This document shows positions 11,253-22,661 of a DNA stretch of 64,000 nucleotides, piece after piece. A program made the position numbers and the translations under genes. Each line of letters starts with the position of its first letter. The stretch's first letter is position 1. Origin of the DNA: Euryodendron excelsum (lineage: Eukaryota; Streptophyta; Magnoliopsida; Ericales; Pentaphylacaceae); NCBI GenBank assembly GCA_033060915.1, contig CM065378.1, positions 56,578,501 to 56,642,500 of the forward strand. The letters run 5' to 3'. The notes below the pieces were generated by a model. It saw only the letters and a list, made by a program, of their open reading frames with translations, did no database searches and was not told the DNA's origin.

Positions 11253-13862
11253 TGTGATATCCCAAACCTCTATTTAATTATATTAATGAGAATTTCTAGT
11301 GTATGCAATGTTTAAAGTTAATTATTTCATCTTTTGGGTCAAATATGACCAATAAGAGTGTAAGTTGTAACTTAAGTCCTTGGGGTGAGGCACATGGGAT
11401 TATTCCCATGTGTATCACTCTTATATACACACTCACATATAACACACAGACTCACACACAACACACACACACACACACCGTTAGAGAGAGAGAGGGAGAG
11501 GAAGAGGAAGAGGAGGAAAGAGAAGGAGAAGGGAAGCTTGGAGAGCCTCAACCCATGCCAAGAAAAGCCATTGAAAACTTGAATAAGCTTGAAGAAGGTA
11601 AGGTCCCATTCTCTCTCTACAATGTTATATGTATATGTATCTATCTTGTGTTAGGAAATGATATATATGCATCTATATGGATTAGGAAGTTTGGGTTTGT
11701 CTTGAAGGACTCCTTGAGTCCCAATTACTTGCATTTGAGAGCTTCTAACTTAATATTAGAGAATTGGAGAGTTAGGGATTGAAAGCTCCAAATATATGAA
11801 ATGTTAGGGTTTTGAATCTTTTCCTTAGATCCCTTTTGATTTAATTGTTCTTTCTCCCCTATTTTGAGTTGTTGTCATCCTTTTGAGTCAATCTTTGAAT
11901 CCTAGAAGCATTGGTCAAGTTTGGTAGAGTTTGGAATGGTTTGCGTTGGAAATCTAAGGCTTGGAGAACCCATTTTCTTGAGCAAAATATGCAGGGATCG
12001 TTAGGATGGCATGTTTTAGCATCTTGACGATCAATTTTGAAGTGTTGGAGTAGCCACGAGTTGTCAGGATGCAACATTTTGTATCCTGACGATGGTGCTT
12101 TTGATGTATCAAGCCCTCGAGTCGTTAGGACGCAACATTTTGCATCCTAACGATGGTATTTTTGGGAAAAGTTAGCCTCGGGTCGTCAGAACACTCTTGC
12201 TGACGCTCATATCTGACAACCCCAACACTGTTTAGTAAAATGGGCATAACTTTCTCTAAAAAACTCGAAATGATGCACCGTTTGAAGCATTAGAGAATAG
12301 ACTCATAAAATTTTATGCCCATATAACGTTTGCTTTCTAATTATTTATAGATTAAGAGTTATGGAAGTTTAAAATTGACCCAAAATCTATGCCAACAATA
12401 TTGTTTTCCAAAATTTTAGTTCACATTCCAGGAAGCATAACTTCTTAACCCGAAATGTGTTTTTGGCCCATGGCCTATCAAAATAAAGGCCTTTAAGCCT
12501 ATTTTCAAATGGAACTAGCCTTGATTATGAACTCATAGTTGAGAGTTGGTTGGGTCTCAATGGAGGAGTGGACGTTACGGTTTTCATGTTCAAATCTCAA
12601 CTTCATGTTCTTATTTTACATCGGGGCTTGTCCTAGAGTTTAGTCTCGCTCTCCCGTTATGAGAATGAGGTGTTGCTGAGTTAGGGTCGGCGGGTTTTAT
12701 GTGCTTAGTCTTGACTTATGTGTTATTGTTTTGCATTGGAACCTTGTATTGATGTTTTTATGCTTCTACATGCATTTTATGTAGGAACACCTTGTTTATC
12801 ACCCATTCAATTGGAGAGAGATGAGTAACGATATGCCATGAGTAAAACTTTAGTATTTTTTAAATGTTTTAAGCACACCTCTATATTATAAGTGTTTTCC
12901 ATACATTTTAATGCATCAATGCTATGTTCAATTACAAATGTCATATTTCAAATACATGTAAGTTATATTTATGTTATGGATGAAAACCATGGACTATAGT
13001 GATTAAATGAAAGAGATGCTAAGTTTTCAATGTATGGTGCCAACTCGGGTCTTCTCGTGGCAAGACCTTAATCTTCTCGGGAAATAAACTATCCATGTTG
13101 GGAGACGTCCCTGGCCTAAAGAGCCTTAGCATAACCTATATGGTTACTACGAAGTCTAGCTCATATGCCGAGTTGTAGCACACTTATGTTTTGAACCGAG
13201 AACCATGATATGTTTACATGCTTTTCGACAAGTTATGAAATGCTATATCAAGAATAATGTTATGTTGCATCTCTTCTTATGATACTATGTTTTGAAATGT
13301 TGAAAGGTATCAACTGATGTTTACGTTAGCTATATGTTTCAAGCATACGCTTTACATGTTCAAAAGCTCATTTCCTTATGCATAAATGAGTATCTATCCT
13401 CGTATGTTGGATATAATTGCTAATCCATGATATTTTCTCGCTCATGCATCATTGTTATTCACTAAGCATTAGCTACGTTTTTCTCAAATGATTTTTAGGT
13501 AACCAATTCGGAGGGCCCTAAAGCAAGGCCATATGTGAATTTTGAGCTACGGCTCACGAGCCTATGTTTTGTATAATGTTTGAGGGCTTAGCCTAATGTT
13601 TTGTAATGATATAATACTATAACTTTGGTGGACCTTGATTTGGTTTTTATGTATGTTTTGTTTTGGATTAGGCACAGTTATACCATGTATGATACGGATT
13701 ATATTTTCAAGTTATCAAAAGTTTTATTTTTCGCAATTATGCATCATTCTAAATGATTATGCATAGGTGATCAACCAGTTTATGTAATGCGGCCTTAGGT
13801 AGTCTTGCTACTGGCCTGTCATGTACCCTAAATCCGTATAGATTGAGTTTTGGGGCGTGACA
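11253..13862 (+). repeat. Tekay-like 3' LTR
   Basis: 2610 bp, TGTGATATCC...GTGACA. It contains an (AC)n/(AG)n microsatellite at about 11430-11525 and three consecutive hairpins built on a GTCAGGATGCAA stem at about 11996-12032, 12061-12094 and 12121-12155. Followed by TSD TATGA. Confidence 0.9.
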
Positions 13863-13867
13863 TATGA

Positions 13868-14282
13868 TATGCCAAAGATCAGGCCAAAAGGTGGTAGCAC
13901 GTGTAAACCTGGTTGGGCAGTTGGCACTAGACACGCACACATGACAGGCACAAGGGAGGTTATCTAGGGCCTGGTTGCGTGCCATAATAAGGTTACTTGG
14001 TTGTTGGGACGTTCATGGGGCTGCTGGCTGGCATGGCTTGGCTCTGGTGACGTTAGGCTACCTCTCACCAGCACTGTTGGCTAGCATGTCGAGCTGCCTT
14101 GGTCGCTACCCAGTGGCTTCCTTGGTTACCCTCTTAGATCCTTCCTTGGGTCATTCTTGGAACACCATGGGATTGTCTTGGCCATTGTTTGGGCAATGCT
14201 TAGACAAGGTTTGGGCAATCCTTAGGCACAATTTTGGCATAGTTTTGGGTTGTCATGAGGCATAAAGAAGCGGACCATGGCA
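13868..14282 (-). repeat. Truncated 3' LTR of an older minus-strand LTR element
   Basis: On the minus strand TGCCATGGTCC starts at 14282 directly after the purine tract GAGTGGGGGAGAG (14283-14295), the usual end-of-interior/LTR-start arrangement. The LTR is cut at 13868 by the Tekay insertion and may continue at 3766-3968. Confidence 0.55.
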
Positions 14283-16300
14283 CTCTCCCCCACTCAAATT
14301 GTCACCGTCCTCGGTGACAGTTTGATTTCCTTGTTTGAAATTGAAATTGATTTTGATTTCGCCCCGCCCCTACAAGGCTGAAGTTGATTTGCCCCTTGGA
14401 CTATCTCGACACTCGGTGAGCTGCTTCCTTGGCTCTTTGCCTCTTGAAGATATTCGGCAGAAGTGGGGGCACACCTGGCTTGGCCACTCCCAACACAAGC
14501 TCAAATGCAAAGTCCACTTCTCTTTGTGAGTGGTTATTTTGGCCTCCTTGGCCGGGCGCCTTAAAGGTCCATCTCCAAGTCTCCTCGTTCGAACTTTGGG
14601 TTGATTTGGCCACACTTCGGTGGGCGTTTTAGAAGTCCGTTTCCAAGTCACCACCACGAATGTTTCTTCCCAATTGAAGTCCATGCCCCTCATCAGATAA
14701 GTCTTGATTACCCCCTCGGCGTGGCCTTGAAAGTTCGTCTTCAAGACCCTTGAATGGAGTTAGGAACCGATCCCTCCTCCTACCCCCTTATGGGCTAAGT
14801 GTTGGTTGTTCTCTTGGCTTAGCCTTGAAAGTCCTCTTCAAGACCATTTGATGGATTTTGGAGCCTCTCCCTCCTCCGAAGCTTCTTGCACTTGCTTAAA
14901 ATCCCCACCCATCCTAGGCGGGAGTTGATGATAGGCACCTTGAGAATTTCATTGTTCTAACCATCGTCTCAAAGGCTCTTCACGCTTAGCCTCCAACTAT
15001 CTCATGGTTGAGAACAAGTATCCAACCTTGTTGGCGGGCATGGCATGAACAATGTGTAACTTATGCTTCCCGTCTCACAAGAAGTGGAATGGCATCATGG
15101 CAATAAGCATTCCAAGGCCATCATGGTCTTCCTCTTGAAGTCTAACCCAAGGATAACTGCAACTAATCCATTGGCATAGTCAAATATGCTCCTCCATGAG
15201 CAAATCTTTGATGTTGGGATTAACTTGAACATGCCACCAGGATCATCACATTGAACCGGCTAAAGCATCCTCTCCAAGGATTCTCGGTCCCATCAATACG
15301 GCTTTGGTTTGGTTTTAACGCCCTTGTCACTCTAGACTTGGAGTCCAACACCTCTTCCATGTGTCTAGACTGGAACATCTATCCTCTTGCCACACTTGGC
15401 TTTGTAAGTTTCATGCGTCCCGACCCATCGGCAACAGGCAAATATGCATAAGGAGTTCTCAAAGCTATTTTGGGCACCACCGCCCTAATGGTAGCAAAGT
15501 GACATCTCACAAGATGTGGCTTGCAAGCCAACCGTACCCATAACGACCCTTCACTCCATCGCCATACTCCAATTGCTTCAAGATACTCCACCAATAATAA
15601 TGCACCCCGAACTCAACCAAGGCAAATATTAAGTCCACATGAGCTCTGTATGGTCCTTCAGTAACTTTGAAGTCAAATCCCTTTATTAAAACTTCATTGG
15701 CACTCTTATCTAAGTTGGAGCAAGGAAACACCCCCCAAGGTGTGGCTCACGGCCAACTGTTACTCTTTACAGCCCTTGACTCCACTTCAATACTCAAACA
15801 CTTGCACACCACGCAGTTTGTTGCATGTGTGACACAAAATAGGCCCTATGCTTGCCCTCTCTTGATGGAAGTCCTTCTTGTGCCCTTAAGGTTGTTGTTC
15901 TACTATCTGTCTCCCTTGAAAAATAACTCGATGTTGGCTCCCCGACTCTTAGGCTTGCCAGCACTTGTGGCTCCCCCACTCTTGTGTTTGCCATGCACTT
16001 GAGACTTGCCATTTTCCCATATCCTTGTTGGTTCACATTTTCCAAGCTATTGTGGCTTAAAGACATGGTCTCCAAGGCATTCCATTGTAATTTTGGGCAC
16101 TCATGCCCTTGTTACAGGCTCATTTAGGAAGTAGAACAACTAGTCCCTTATAGACATGTGTCTCGTGTGAAGCATTGGGCAAAAAACTTGCTTAACGAAG
16201 CCACCCGATTGGCACGGAGGTGCACTAAGCTTCATTAGGCCCACTAGCCCCTTTACTTCAACTGTGCACGCTTCACTGCCTGATTCCGTAGGTTATTGAC
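14283..16300 (-). pseudogene. Decayed interior of a Gypsy-type element (gag/protease remnant)
   Basis: No long open frame survives. Read on the minus strand, 15110-15250 gives DYANGLVAVILGLDFKRKTM, which resembles the conserved ILGLDF stretch at the end of Gypsy aspartic proteases. The 3' end has the polypurine tract described for the LTR. Only about 0.8 kb lies between this protease-like stretch and the LTR, so most of RT to integrase appears deleted. Roughly 100-bp units beginning CCTTGAAAGT recur at about 14730 and 14830. Boundaries are uncertain. Confidence 0.5.
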
Positions 16301-16497
16301 ATATTGCAAAAATTAATAATCATTTACAGTTGTTAATCAAGTATATGATCTAACCCTTCATCTACTACGGGTCCTACATTTTTCCTTTCCCCTTCACCAA
16401 CCTTCTCGTTTTAACGGGCCGTTTAGTGTTTGTGACTTCTTATCTGAACTCTGTATAATTTGTCTTTTATGTGTTGTGTGCGTTCTCTTGCCCTTTT
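16301..16497. other. Non-coding stretch
   Basis: No coding or structural signal seen. Confidence 0.4.
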
Positions 16498-16808
16498 CTC
16501 AAAAACTTAACAGAAGAGGGACAATCATACCATTAGAAAGTCAATGGAGCATCTTGTTTCAGATGGCTGCAATGCCAGAGGTAGGTCGTGATTGGTCACT
16601 TGGTCTATTAAATATTATAAGGTTTTCATGTTAATAGGGAAACAATTAATTTCCCTCAAAAACTTAACAGAAGGGGGATAATCATACCATTCGATAGTCA
16701 ATGGAGCATCTTGTTTCAGATGGCTGGCAATGCCAGAGGTAGGTCGTGATTGGTCACTTGGTCTATTAAATATTATAAGGTTTTCATGTTAATAGGGAAA
16801 CAATTAAT
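16498..16808. repeat. Tandem duplication, 157-bp unit x2
   Basis: CTCAAAAACTTAACAGAAG starts copies at 16498 and 16655. The copies run to AACAATTAAT and differ by only a few bases. No coding content. Confidence 0.9.
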
Positions 16809-17025
16809 GGTACTCCGTGTTTTTCAGAAAGCTTTTACCGAGTTTTTTGAAGCCAACAAACATACTCGATAACCAGATCACAACACAACATAGCTCTCAT
16901 AACCCGATTGTATTTAACTTGTTCTTTTTTAGTATATAAAATAGATATGTAGATAGGCTATTCTATATACCCGTCAAGAAAAATTACCCTATAGCATCTA
17001 CAGCCATTTGCGAATATGTTCGGTC

Positions 17026-17219
17026 TCAAAACAAGCTAAAGGGGGTTACGCTACTGCACTTTGAAGGTCCTGCATACGTATAACCCCAACTTGTTTTTAA
17101 TAAAACAAAACACAATTAATAGTCAAAACAAGCTAAAGGGGGTTACGCTACTGCACTTTGAAGGTCCTGCATACGTATAACCCCAACTTGTTTTTAATAA
17201 AACAAAACACAATTAATAG
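17026..17219. repeat. Tandem duplication, 97-bp unit x2
   Basis: TCAAAACAAGCTAAAGGGGG starts copies at 17026 and 17123. They look identical by eye, which implies a recent duplication. Confidence 0.92.
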
Positions 17220-17389
17220 AAGCTCACAATTAGGAAAACTTTCGACAGGACAATCAATTAAAAAACTATTTAAAAATAAATAAATAAACAAAAGAAAGAA
17301 GAAAGAATATTGTTGGTGTTCACTTTTAACTCCACTAAACAACTTTGTGAAGCCGTGGCCATGTCCCAGGCTCTAAATGAAAAAGTAAT

Positions 17390-17878
17390 CCCTTAAAGCC
17401 TTGTGAAATGTAGCTTTTCAAGGTATGGCAAGCGGATTGATTGGAATGAACATGTTTATATATATGTAATATGCTGTTGATAATATATATAGATATATTT
17501 TTTTTTTTCTTTTTTGAAACAAATGGGTTCAGTAGAAACCTTGCCAAGCACACCAGCTGAAAAAAATTGGAAGGGGAAAAAAAATGATAAAAACCCATCC
17601 CATTCCCATCACATGCCACCACCATGTGAAACATGATCTCTATGTTTTATAAATTGGAAATTAAAGGTATGGACTGTTTATGGTCCCCCAATCCTTGTGT
17701 TTTTTCTGTATCAAAACCCATGTTAATACACGTTAATATTGATATAGCAAGTATTTAGAATATATATATATATATATATATATATTATCAGCAGCATATT
17801 ACATTTATATAAGCATGCTCATTCCAATCAATCCGCTTGCCGTACCTTGAAAAGCTACATTTTACAATGCTTTAAGGG
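17390..17878. repeat. Inverted repeat / fold-back element
   Basis: Arms of about 100 bp (17390-17490 and about 17781-17878) are reverse complements with scattered mismatches, for example CAAGCGGATTGATTGGAATG against CATTCCAATCAATCCGCTTG. A spacer of about 290 bp ends in a (TA)n run at 17761-17785. It could be a fold-back MITE or an inverted duplication; no clear target-site duplication was found. Confidence 0.75.
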
Positions 17879-17943
17879 ATGGTATGGCAATGTAGCTTTT
17901 CACCACATCATCAGGTTCAGACTCTTGGAGGGAGTTTCCAATC

Positions 17944-18142
17944 AATGTTTTAAAGATTGGACCCGAGCCGTTGGTTTAATCGGTTAAACCGAAAATCGAG
18001 CCAAAAAAGGGTCCAGATTATCCGCTAAACCCGTTCAAGAGGAAAAACAGTTCTATTTTGTGAAAACTGTTCGAATCGGCAGTCGAACCGGAGAACCATT
18101 TGAACCGGGACCGATTCATCATAACCCGCCGGTTTTAAAACA
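17944..18142. repeat. Possible MITE with TGTTTTAAA termini
   Basis: An ATGTTTTAAA left end and a TTTTAAAACAC right end form short terminal inverted repeats around an interior rich in AACCGGTT-like words. No target-site duplication was confirmed. Confidence 0.35.
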
Positions 18143-18216
18143 CCCATACAGCTATGAGTTTTTTTGGGCTCCAGTCTTTAGATTTTGCAGATTCCAATCT
18201 GCTCTCTTGCCTTTCC

Positions 18217-18224
<8 letters not shown>

Positions 18225-18264
<40 letters not shown>
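18225..18264. repeat. (CT)n microsatellite
   Basis: Uninterrupted CT dinucleotides. Reading frames across it are repeat artefacts. Confidence 0.95.
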
Positions 18265-18268
<4 letters not shown>

Positions 18269-18540
18269 ACCCTTGCGGCAACCATGGATAGATATCAGAA
18301 GGCCACCAACTTATACATATATATCAAGGAACTGGGATATATATATTCTGTGCTACCATATATGTGTATATTGTGGCTTACTTTTTGTAGACTGTTCAAA
18401 TTTATTTAGATCTTGAATAATGTTAGGTTCCCAAGGCTGTAATTCTTTAGGTCTTGAATTTATAATATTTGTTCACCATTCGAGGCGCGTGGGGGTCTGG
18501 AATCGCATGTTAAAAATGCATGCATATATATAAGGTTATA

Positions 18541-18717
18541 GGGTCTTGCTAACATGTGCCCTAAGGGCACATTTTAAGCATGCTTTGTCTGGTTGTACAA
18601 TGCATTGGAACTTGTGTTTTCACAATTTTCAACACTGAAAACACAAGTTTCAATGCTTTGTACAACCAGACAAAACATGCTTAAAATGTGCCCTTAGGGC
18701 ACATGTTAGCATTTGCC
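18541..18717. mobile_element. Mutator-like hairpin MITE (177 bp)
   Basis: The sequence 18547-18711 is a near-perfect palindrome, with arms starting TGCTAACATGTGCCC and a loop of about 17 bp near 18620-18636. The arm itself contains the palindrome TGTGCCCTAAGGGCACA. The 9-bp direct repeat AAGGTTATA flanks it exactly (18532-18540 and 18718-18726). A 9-bp duplication is typical of Mutator-like transposition. There is no coding capacity, so it depends on an outside transposase. Confidence 0.85.
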
Positions 18718-18725
18718 AAGGTTAT

Positions 18726-18786
18726 AAACCAGTCCACCTTCCGCAGCATAAAAAAAAAAAAAAAAAAAAGAAACCAGTCCACCTTC
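18726..18786. repeat. Tiny poly(A) insertion flanked by 16-bp direct repeats
   Basis: AAACCAGTCCACCTTC occurs at 18726-18741 and 18771-18786. Between lie 29 bp, CGCAGCAT followed by about 20 A and a G. This fits a severely 5'-truncated, LINE-machinery-mediated insertion with its target-site duplication. Confidence 0.65.
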
Positions 18787-19272
18787 TAGACTATTGCACG
18801 AATGTAATGTTTGGAAAAGAGAGTTGTAATTATTAATTTGTGCATATATGTGTTTTGTGGTGTTAGAAATTAAAAAAAAAAACAATTGAAGAAATACTAA
18901 AGAATTTTTTTGTAGTTTTGACTACCTATTTTATTTATATATATTTAATGGTAATAATGTACAAACAAAAAATTTCATACATAATTTATTACTAAAATGA
19001 CGTGGTTGGATAAAAACTATTCACTTTAAAACAAAACACTATTATGATAAATGTTAATTACAATAATACCACTATCACATAATTGTGTTAAAGATTTCTA
19101 TACATATTTTTTGAAAGAATAGTACCTTTCTTATATATATAGATATATATATATATATATATGACGTATTTATGATGTCACGGTTCAATTCCGATTAATC
19201 TAACTGTTGAACCAATGATATGTAACTCGATCATTTTTTTGGTTAACTCAATGGGCTTTGTCTCAAAATATT
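18787..19272. other. AT-rich non-coding DNA
   Basis: Nothing beyond a (TA)n run at about 19135-19161 is seen. Confidence 0.6.
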
Positions 19273-19277
19273 GTTTC

Positions 19278-19881
19278 TGTAAGTGGGATTTTTTGGAAAG
19301 ACTAGGCCGAACTCTCAAGCCCCAAACGGATGAGTCCAAATATCTCCTGTAAGACAATGAGGTTAGAATGGGTCGACCCGTAATGGGCCGATCACACTCC
19401 GAAGATTAAGTTAGCAAGCTTAATCGATAAAGATGAATGAAAGTTGTGAATACTTGAAGTTTACTGTCCATACCTGGCTCTCGATGCCTTGGGTATTTAT
19501 AGAACCTTTGAGGAAGTGTGTTTTGCCTTGGCCTACCAGCAGGCTCTCATGGCTTGCTGGGTAGGTATCATCATTGACGCCGCCTGATTATTTACAAGGT
19601 CTGGCGCACTGTCGTGGAGGATTTCGGCTGACCGGACGTGCACGTCGACGTCGCGTGAGCAGCTGCTTGCGCATTTAATGCAAGTCAACTCTGCAGTTAA
19701 TGCCCAAAGACCGCTAGCGGTTTGGGCCCGCTTTTTGTAGTTTGGGCTATGCTGCGAAGGAGGTCGCAGTTTGAGCTGGCCTTCCCTCTAATTCTGATCT
19801 GGGCTAGCAAAGCAGCCCTAACTTTAATTTGCGCAGATTGGGCCTCACCTATTGGGTTGAGCCGGGGGTTATTCCCCCACA
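19278..19881 (-). repeat. Tat-A 3' LTR
   Basis: 604 bp. On the minus strand it begins TGTGGGGGAATAACC; the purine tract GGAGGGCAAT lies just outside it at 19882-19892. A TATA-like CTATAAAT (minus) is near 19495-19503. Confidence 0.92.
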
Positions 19882-19980
19882 ATTGCCCTCCAGCTTTTGT
19901 GTCGTTTTGGCTTCTGAAACGGCCAAGGGCTATAATGGTCACCCGGCCACATAAATGGCGGGGATTTTAAAAGATTCATT

Positions 19981-20002
19981 GGGGGGGGGGGGGGGGGGGG
20001 GG
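19981..20002. repeat. 22-bp G homopolymer
   Basis: Uninterrupted G run in Tat-A between the 3' LTR and the plus-strand gene. It is C-rich on the genomic-RNA strand. Length should be treated as approximate. Confidence 0.9.
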
Positions 20003-20255
20003 TTATTGAATCAACGGCCGATGCGACGCTTCGGCAGAGCGTCATGATTAACACCGTTTTAGTGTGTACGAACCGACGGCTCTGGTGTGTATAAAAGAGC
20101 GACGCCCTAATCAGTTGGAAGACACTTGCTCTTTTTCCTTTGCCTTCTGAATAGCGTGTGCGTCAGCTGTTTTGGCACCCACCACTATAAGTGTCCTTTG
20201 AGCCCTCAACTCCTTTGCTCTTCACTGTATTCTGTGTTTTGACGGTTGCCCCCTG

Positions 20256-22492
20256 ATGGCGTCCCATCTTCGTAAAATGTTAGATGGTTCGTCGGCCCTT
20301 GCCGCGTTTAGGGCTAGGTTTGAAGTCCTAGATGAAATCGGCTTAGAGCTGATCGATCCTGAGAACTATCGCATGGGTGAAACCGAAAAGGGGGTGCCGT
20401 TTCCAGTCATTGCTATCGTAGAAGGGGGACTTAGGTTTCCCCTCCACCCTCTTCTTCATAAATTCATAGTAAAAAATAAGGTGTCGCCCTCCCAGTTAGC
20501 ATCGAACGTGTATAGGATCTTTTTTGGCATGCTTGAAATAAATCAGCGCCTGGGTGTGAACCTGGGCCTTGCCGAACTGGACTACTACTACACTCTTTGT
20601 AAAGTCGGAAGTAGTTACAAAGTTTACCTCCGGGCAGTAAAGAAGTCCTTAGAGTTAGTAAAGTATCTGCCTTCCTCAGGGAAGGGCGTCAACAACGTTA
20701 GGGTCTGGGTAACCGGTCCATGGGAGTTCGGCAACGTTCCTGAGAAGGATAGACCGGCGATTCGATGCCCTAGAGTGCCCATCGAACTAGGTTTGATGCC
20801 GATCTCTCATATTGTGCGTCATTTTAAATTTCAATTTGCAGCAAAACTAACTCTCAAACTTTTTGCAGACACAAGGAAGTGGTCAAAAGCTCGTGACTGG
20901 TTAGTCAACTCTGATGATCTCAACAAGGTTTTGAACTACGTCGGTGAAGGTCGACTAAGATACGTAGCTCGGGCTGCACACATTTTGCTCTCCTACCCAT
21001 TGCGATACTCAACTTTCACTGCCGAGACGGGTGTTCCCCAGAGTATACTCACAAGATTAGCGAAGGAAGGTGCCGAAGGAGACTTCAAGGAGATCCCCAC
21101 CGAAATAGCGATCGAAAGGGCGCGCAGCCCTACAGGCGTGACAGTCGCGGTTGCTCCTCCATCGGCATCAGCAGGTGAAGAATGGCAAGAAGCGCGAACG
21201 AAATCACACAGCTCGGCATCCACTTCGTCACCGTATACTGTGCCCGACCGCCGAGTTAAGGTTCCTGCAGGAACAAGTGATTCGAGCCCATCCCCCGACA
21301 AAATGGACAGCAGGAGTCTGAGGGAAAGAATGTTTGCTCTCGCGGGCCAGCCGCTAAGGTTGGCCGCCCCCACTCCTGCCGAAACTCCTCCAGTCGAGCT
21401 GGTGACAATTCCTGTAGAGGAAGCCCCTCCCATGCAACAAAGGCCAGAGACTCAGCAACAGAGAAAAAGGAGGCCCGATGTCACTCCTCCAACTCCAGCG
21501 CCCAAAAAGCAAAAAGGAAAAGGCGCAGTGAGCGAGGTCGGCGAGACTGTGACCATCACTCTGGACATTCTAGGCCGTCCTATGACGACAACAGATTCTA
21601 TGATTGACCAGCCCGAGGTTGAGTTTGGTGTTATTAAGAGCGTCCTTCAAAAAAAGGACGTGGCGAAGCTGGGCGAAGCAAGTGACTCAGCCGTTTTTAT
21701 GGGTGCTTTTCATGACTCGATACTGGTAAGTCGGCACTGACTTTTTTGATGATTACAGACTTTTTTGGACATTAGCTCTCAAAATGACCTTCTCTTATCT
21801 GTGTAGGGTTATCTGAATTCCTTGGAGGCGGTGACGCGCTTCCAGAAGCTTGTCGAGGTTCACCAGGAACTCATTGAAGAGCACGGCCGCTTAAAGCTTG
21901 AGTGGATCGAAGCAAATAAGGAGCGGATCACTTTTAGGAAATAGGCCAAACAGGCTTCCGCCGAGCTTTTGTTGATGAAAGAAAATTTTGAAAAAGAGAT
22001 AAGGATCTAGCCGACCTTGAGAAGAAGTTCGATGTGCAGTCCGTAGATCTGCACAACGCAAATGCAGAGGTCGAGGCCCTTAACTTTGAAGTGGCCAAGT
22101 TGAAGGTGGAAGAAGAGGCCACACTGAAGAGGGGTGAAAAAAGGGGGGCCAGGCGTTTGGCCGAAGAGATGATGGACCTTAGTCGTTCCATATTCCAACA
22201 AGGTTGGAACGGCGCCCTTGTCGTTGCAGAACTGGATAAGGCCTCCGACGTTTGGAGTCTTTGCCTGGACTTTTTCGATACTATCGAGGACGGCGTCGTT
22301 TGTCTGAAAAAAGTGCTGGCAAATGCCCAATACAAACGAGAGCTTATTTTAAAAGCCGCGGCCAAAGAAGCTGCTGCTGAGAGGGAGAGAGCTGAAAAAT
22401 TGAAGGCCACTGTTGAACCCCCTGAGGATGCGGAAGAGATTGTCAGTGGTTCGCCAGGGGCAATTTTGCAGCCGGGGGAGAAGTCGGCATAA
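20256..22492 (+). pseudogene. Tat-A plus-strand accessory gene (PF04195-like, two exons), nearly intact
   Basis: Function is not established for such genes. Exon 1 (20256-21725) is an open 490-codon frame. Its N-terminal domain (GLRFPLHPLLHKFI then SPSQLASNVYRIFFG) resembles the plant family called putative gypsy-type transposon (Transposase_28), recalled from memory. A Pro/Ser/Thr-rich, probably disordered region and a basic patch (PKKQKGKG) follow. A donor CTG|GTAAGT and acceptor TGTGTAG|GG bound an 81-bp intron (21726-21806) and keep the frame. Exon 2 encodes a long Lys/Glu-rich coiled coil (EVEALNFEVAKLKVEEEAT), with a stop TAG at 21942-21944 and a frameshift near 21990-22010. It runs opposite to gag-pol and ends 680 bp from the end of pol. 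Tat-B has a homologue at 45689-47993. Confidence 0.75.
21726..21806 (+). other. Intron of Tat-A accessory gene
   Basis: GTAAGT donor, pyrimidine-rich TTCTCTTATCTGTGTAG acceptor. Exon 1 ends on a codon boundary and the frame continues (GYLNSLEAVTRFQKL) after removal. Confidence 0.75.
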
Positions 22493-22661
22493 CTGTTCTT
22501 TCTCTTTTCTTTGATTTTTTATAACCATCAATGCCTTTTAATGAGAAAAACTCGTTTTGTCGTTTATTACTGAATCTGTCTTATTTGATTTTGTTGTGGA
22601 CTGAATTTGCCTTATCTGATTTTGTCGTGAATTGAATCTGCCTTATCTGATTTTGTCGTTT

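Larger units (their letters stand above)
3974..13862 (+). mobile_element. Ty3/Gypsy chromovirus, Tekay/Del-like, complete but decayed (9.9 kb)
   Basis: Two LTRs of about 2.6 kb (3974-6549 and 11253-13862) begin TGTGATATCC; the 3' copy ends GTGACA and the 5' copy GTGAAA. They are flanked by the direct 5-bp repeat TATGA (3969-3973, 13863-13867). The interior has a Met-tRNA primer site, gag, protease, RT, RNase H, integrase with C-terminal chromodomain, and a polypurine tract. Almost the whole coding region lies in one frame broken by at least 11 stops, with one frameshift near 10138. Many point differences between the LTRs argue against a recent insertion. It interrupted an older minus-strand element. 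Confidence 0.93.

Noticed and set aside
18060..18416. 118-codon plus-strand frame
   Set aside because: Spans a (CT)n microsatellite and a possible MITE; no recognisable protein.
20993..21433. 146-codon minus-strand frame
   Set aside because: Shadow of the plus-strand accessory gene, which has domain content and a supported splice site.
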